Shown piece by piece: positions 31,566 through 32,337 of a DNA stretch of 32,337 nt. The stretch spans positions 1-32,337 of the forward strand of contig JAFGQG010000133.1 of the NCBI GenBank assembly GCA_016935765.1, in the 5' to 3' direction. The DNA is from a bacterium. GTDB lineage: Bacteria; UBP14; UBA6098; JAFGQG01. How positions within the stretch are numbered: the first letter of the stretch is position 1; every line of letters begins with the position of its first letter. Both the position numbers and the translations under genes were made by a program. The notes under the pieces were generated by a model. The model saw nothing but the letters and a program-made list of their open reading frames with translations, did no database searches and was not told the origin of the DNA.

Positions 31566-32273
31566 TCACGGCGCTCTTATTGAAGGTTTATATTTTCTGA
31601 CAGTCTTCCCGAAATAAGGTCGTCTTTCGGCTTTTAACTCCATGATCAGGATCATCTTCCCGCCACATTTGGGGCAGCATATCGCTTTAGGCTTCTCAGC
31701 AGACTTGTGCTTTTTGTTTATTCCTGTGGTTGTTGTTATTACTCCGAGTAGTTCTTTAGCCTTAATCAGGAGATTCCGCTTTCTTGAACTCAACAGACCG
31801 TAGTAACGAACCTTCATAAAGCCATCGGGCAGGATATGCTGATTAAAGCGACTGATGAACTTCTCAGCAGGTAACGTACATGTTTTATAAGTCGGGCTTT
31901 TTTCACCATCCGGTTTATCATCATCATTAACTTTGTACTGAAATGTAACTTTTCCGTTTTCCAACTTTAATATACGGTTATTAGTGATAGCGACTCTGAA
32001 GATATAAGGCGCCAGGTACTCGAAAGCATGTTTTCCCGAGCCGACAGGTATGCAGTTGACGTTCCAGTCCTTCTTCCAGACCTCCGGTGGTACTTGTTTA
32101 TATAGGTCGGATTTCTTCAGTTCATCCCTGAACTTAGCGCGGAAGATAGTAGAGAGTAATTCCACACGCACCAGGAACTTCTCCGATGAGTTGAACCATT
32201 GATTACTATCAGCAGATAATCCGCCACCGGTTACGATATAATGGATATGTGGATGGTAGCCTAACGTTTTTAA
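31566..32273 (-). pseudogene. 5'-truncated IS91-family (Y2, HUH) transposase
   Basis: The frame is open from 32273 down to the stop at 31566 (235 codons) and begins with residues typical of the middle of an IS91 transposase: LGYHPHIHYIVTGGGLSADS, containing the HUH metal site (HPHIH). FEYLAPYIFRVAITNNRIL carries the two catalytic tyrosines as Y-L-A-P-Y. The C-terminus has a zinc-finger-like CCPKCGG. Upstream of LKTLGY a TGA (32274-32276) and unrelated AT-rich DNA appear, so the N-terminal zinc-binding domain is missing. An internal Met (32171) exists but lies after the HUH motif. The element is therefore probably immobile unless the rest lies beyond the window in rearranged form. Confidence 0.8.
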
Positions 32274-32337
32274 TCAAATAATAATATTCCTTGAAAAAAC
32301 GTTCTAAATATAAAATTCATTATTACGAAGAGATTTA

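Noticed and set aside
31330..31569. 79-codon minus-strand frame after the transposase.
   Set aside because: No ribosome binding site, no family pattern and low-complexity AT-rich sequence; likely non-coding DNA past the transposase.

Overview
The window reads as one chromosome segment of an uncultured, anaerobic, Gram-negative-type bacterium, most likely in the FCB superphylum (Bacteroidota, Cloacimonadota, Marinimicrobia, KSB1 and relatives). The support is a secreted beta-propeller protein with a type IX secretion (T9SS) sorting domain, a FISUMP-domain lipoprotein, long surface proteins with an S74 chaperone domain, and the strict-anaerobe glycyl-radical chemistry at 22.6-26.8 kb. Base composition is uneven: the left edge and most intergenic regions are AT-rich, while the hpd genes and the S74 genes are visibly richer in GC. 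Placement is by gene content only; no rRNA or tRNA was seen.

Layout. 1-964: the 3' end of what looks like a restriction-modification enzyme, overlapped by a gene with a HEPN-like R-x4-H motif. 1325-4282 and 15989-18892 (both minus strand): two paralogous secreted tail-fibre-like proteins with C-terminal S74 intramolecular chaperone domains. 4540-7300: membrane protein, geranylgeranyl-reductase-like flavoprotein and methyltransferase. 7500-8786: T9SS-secreted seven-repeat propeller. 8814-10935: a GyrI-like/cysteine-rich fusion gene, a decayed copy of its 3' end, and a broken VapBC module. 11109-15864: SPFH protein (minus), two small secreted proteins, a methyltransferase, a lipoprotein and a TfoX-like protein. 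19134-22293: S41 peptidase-like protein, ICMT-like membrane methyltransferase and a soluble methyltransferase.

The clearest metabolic system is 22584-26833: a glycyl radical enzyme, an 88-residue Cys-rich subunit and a radical-SAM activase in the order hpdB-hpdC-hpdA. Active-site residues and the presence of the small subunit identify 4-hydroxyphenylacetate decarboxylase, which makes p-cresol from a tyrosine fermentation product. Two features are unusual: the small subunit appears to lack the His ligand of its first Fe-S cluster, and the activase gene is separated by 321 bp of REP-like sequence.

From 26.9 kb to the right end the window is accessory: MazEF, a GNAT acetyltransferase, a 38-residue ORF, an Ntn-hydrolase, a remnant of a tyrosine recombinase, a FISUMP lipoprotein interrupted by an in-frame TGA, a PBECR-like/DUF2283 toxin-antitoxin-like pair and a 5'-truncated IS91-family transposase. 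Both window ends and the 10-kb area carry the debris typical of repeated insertion and decay.
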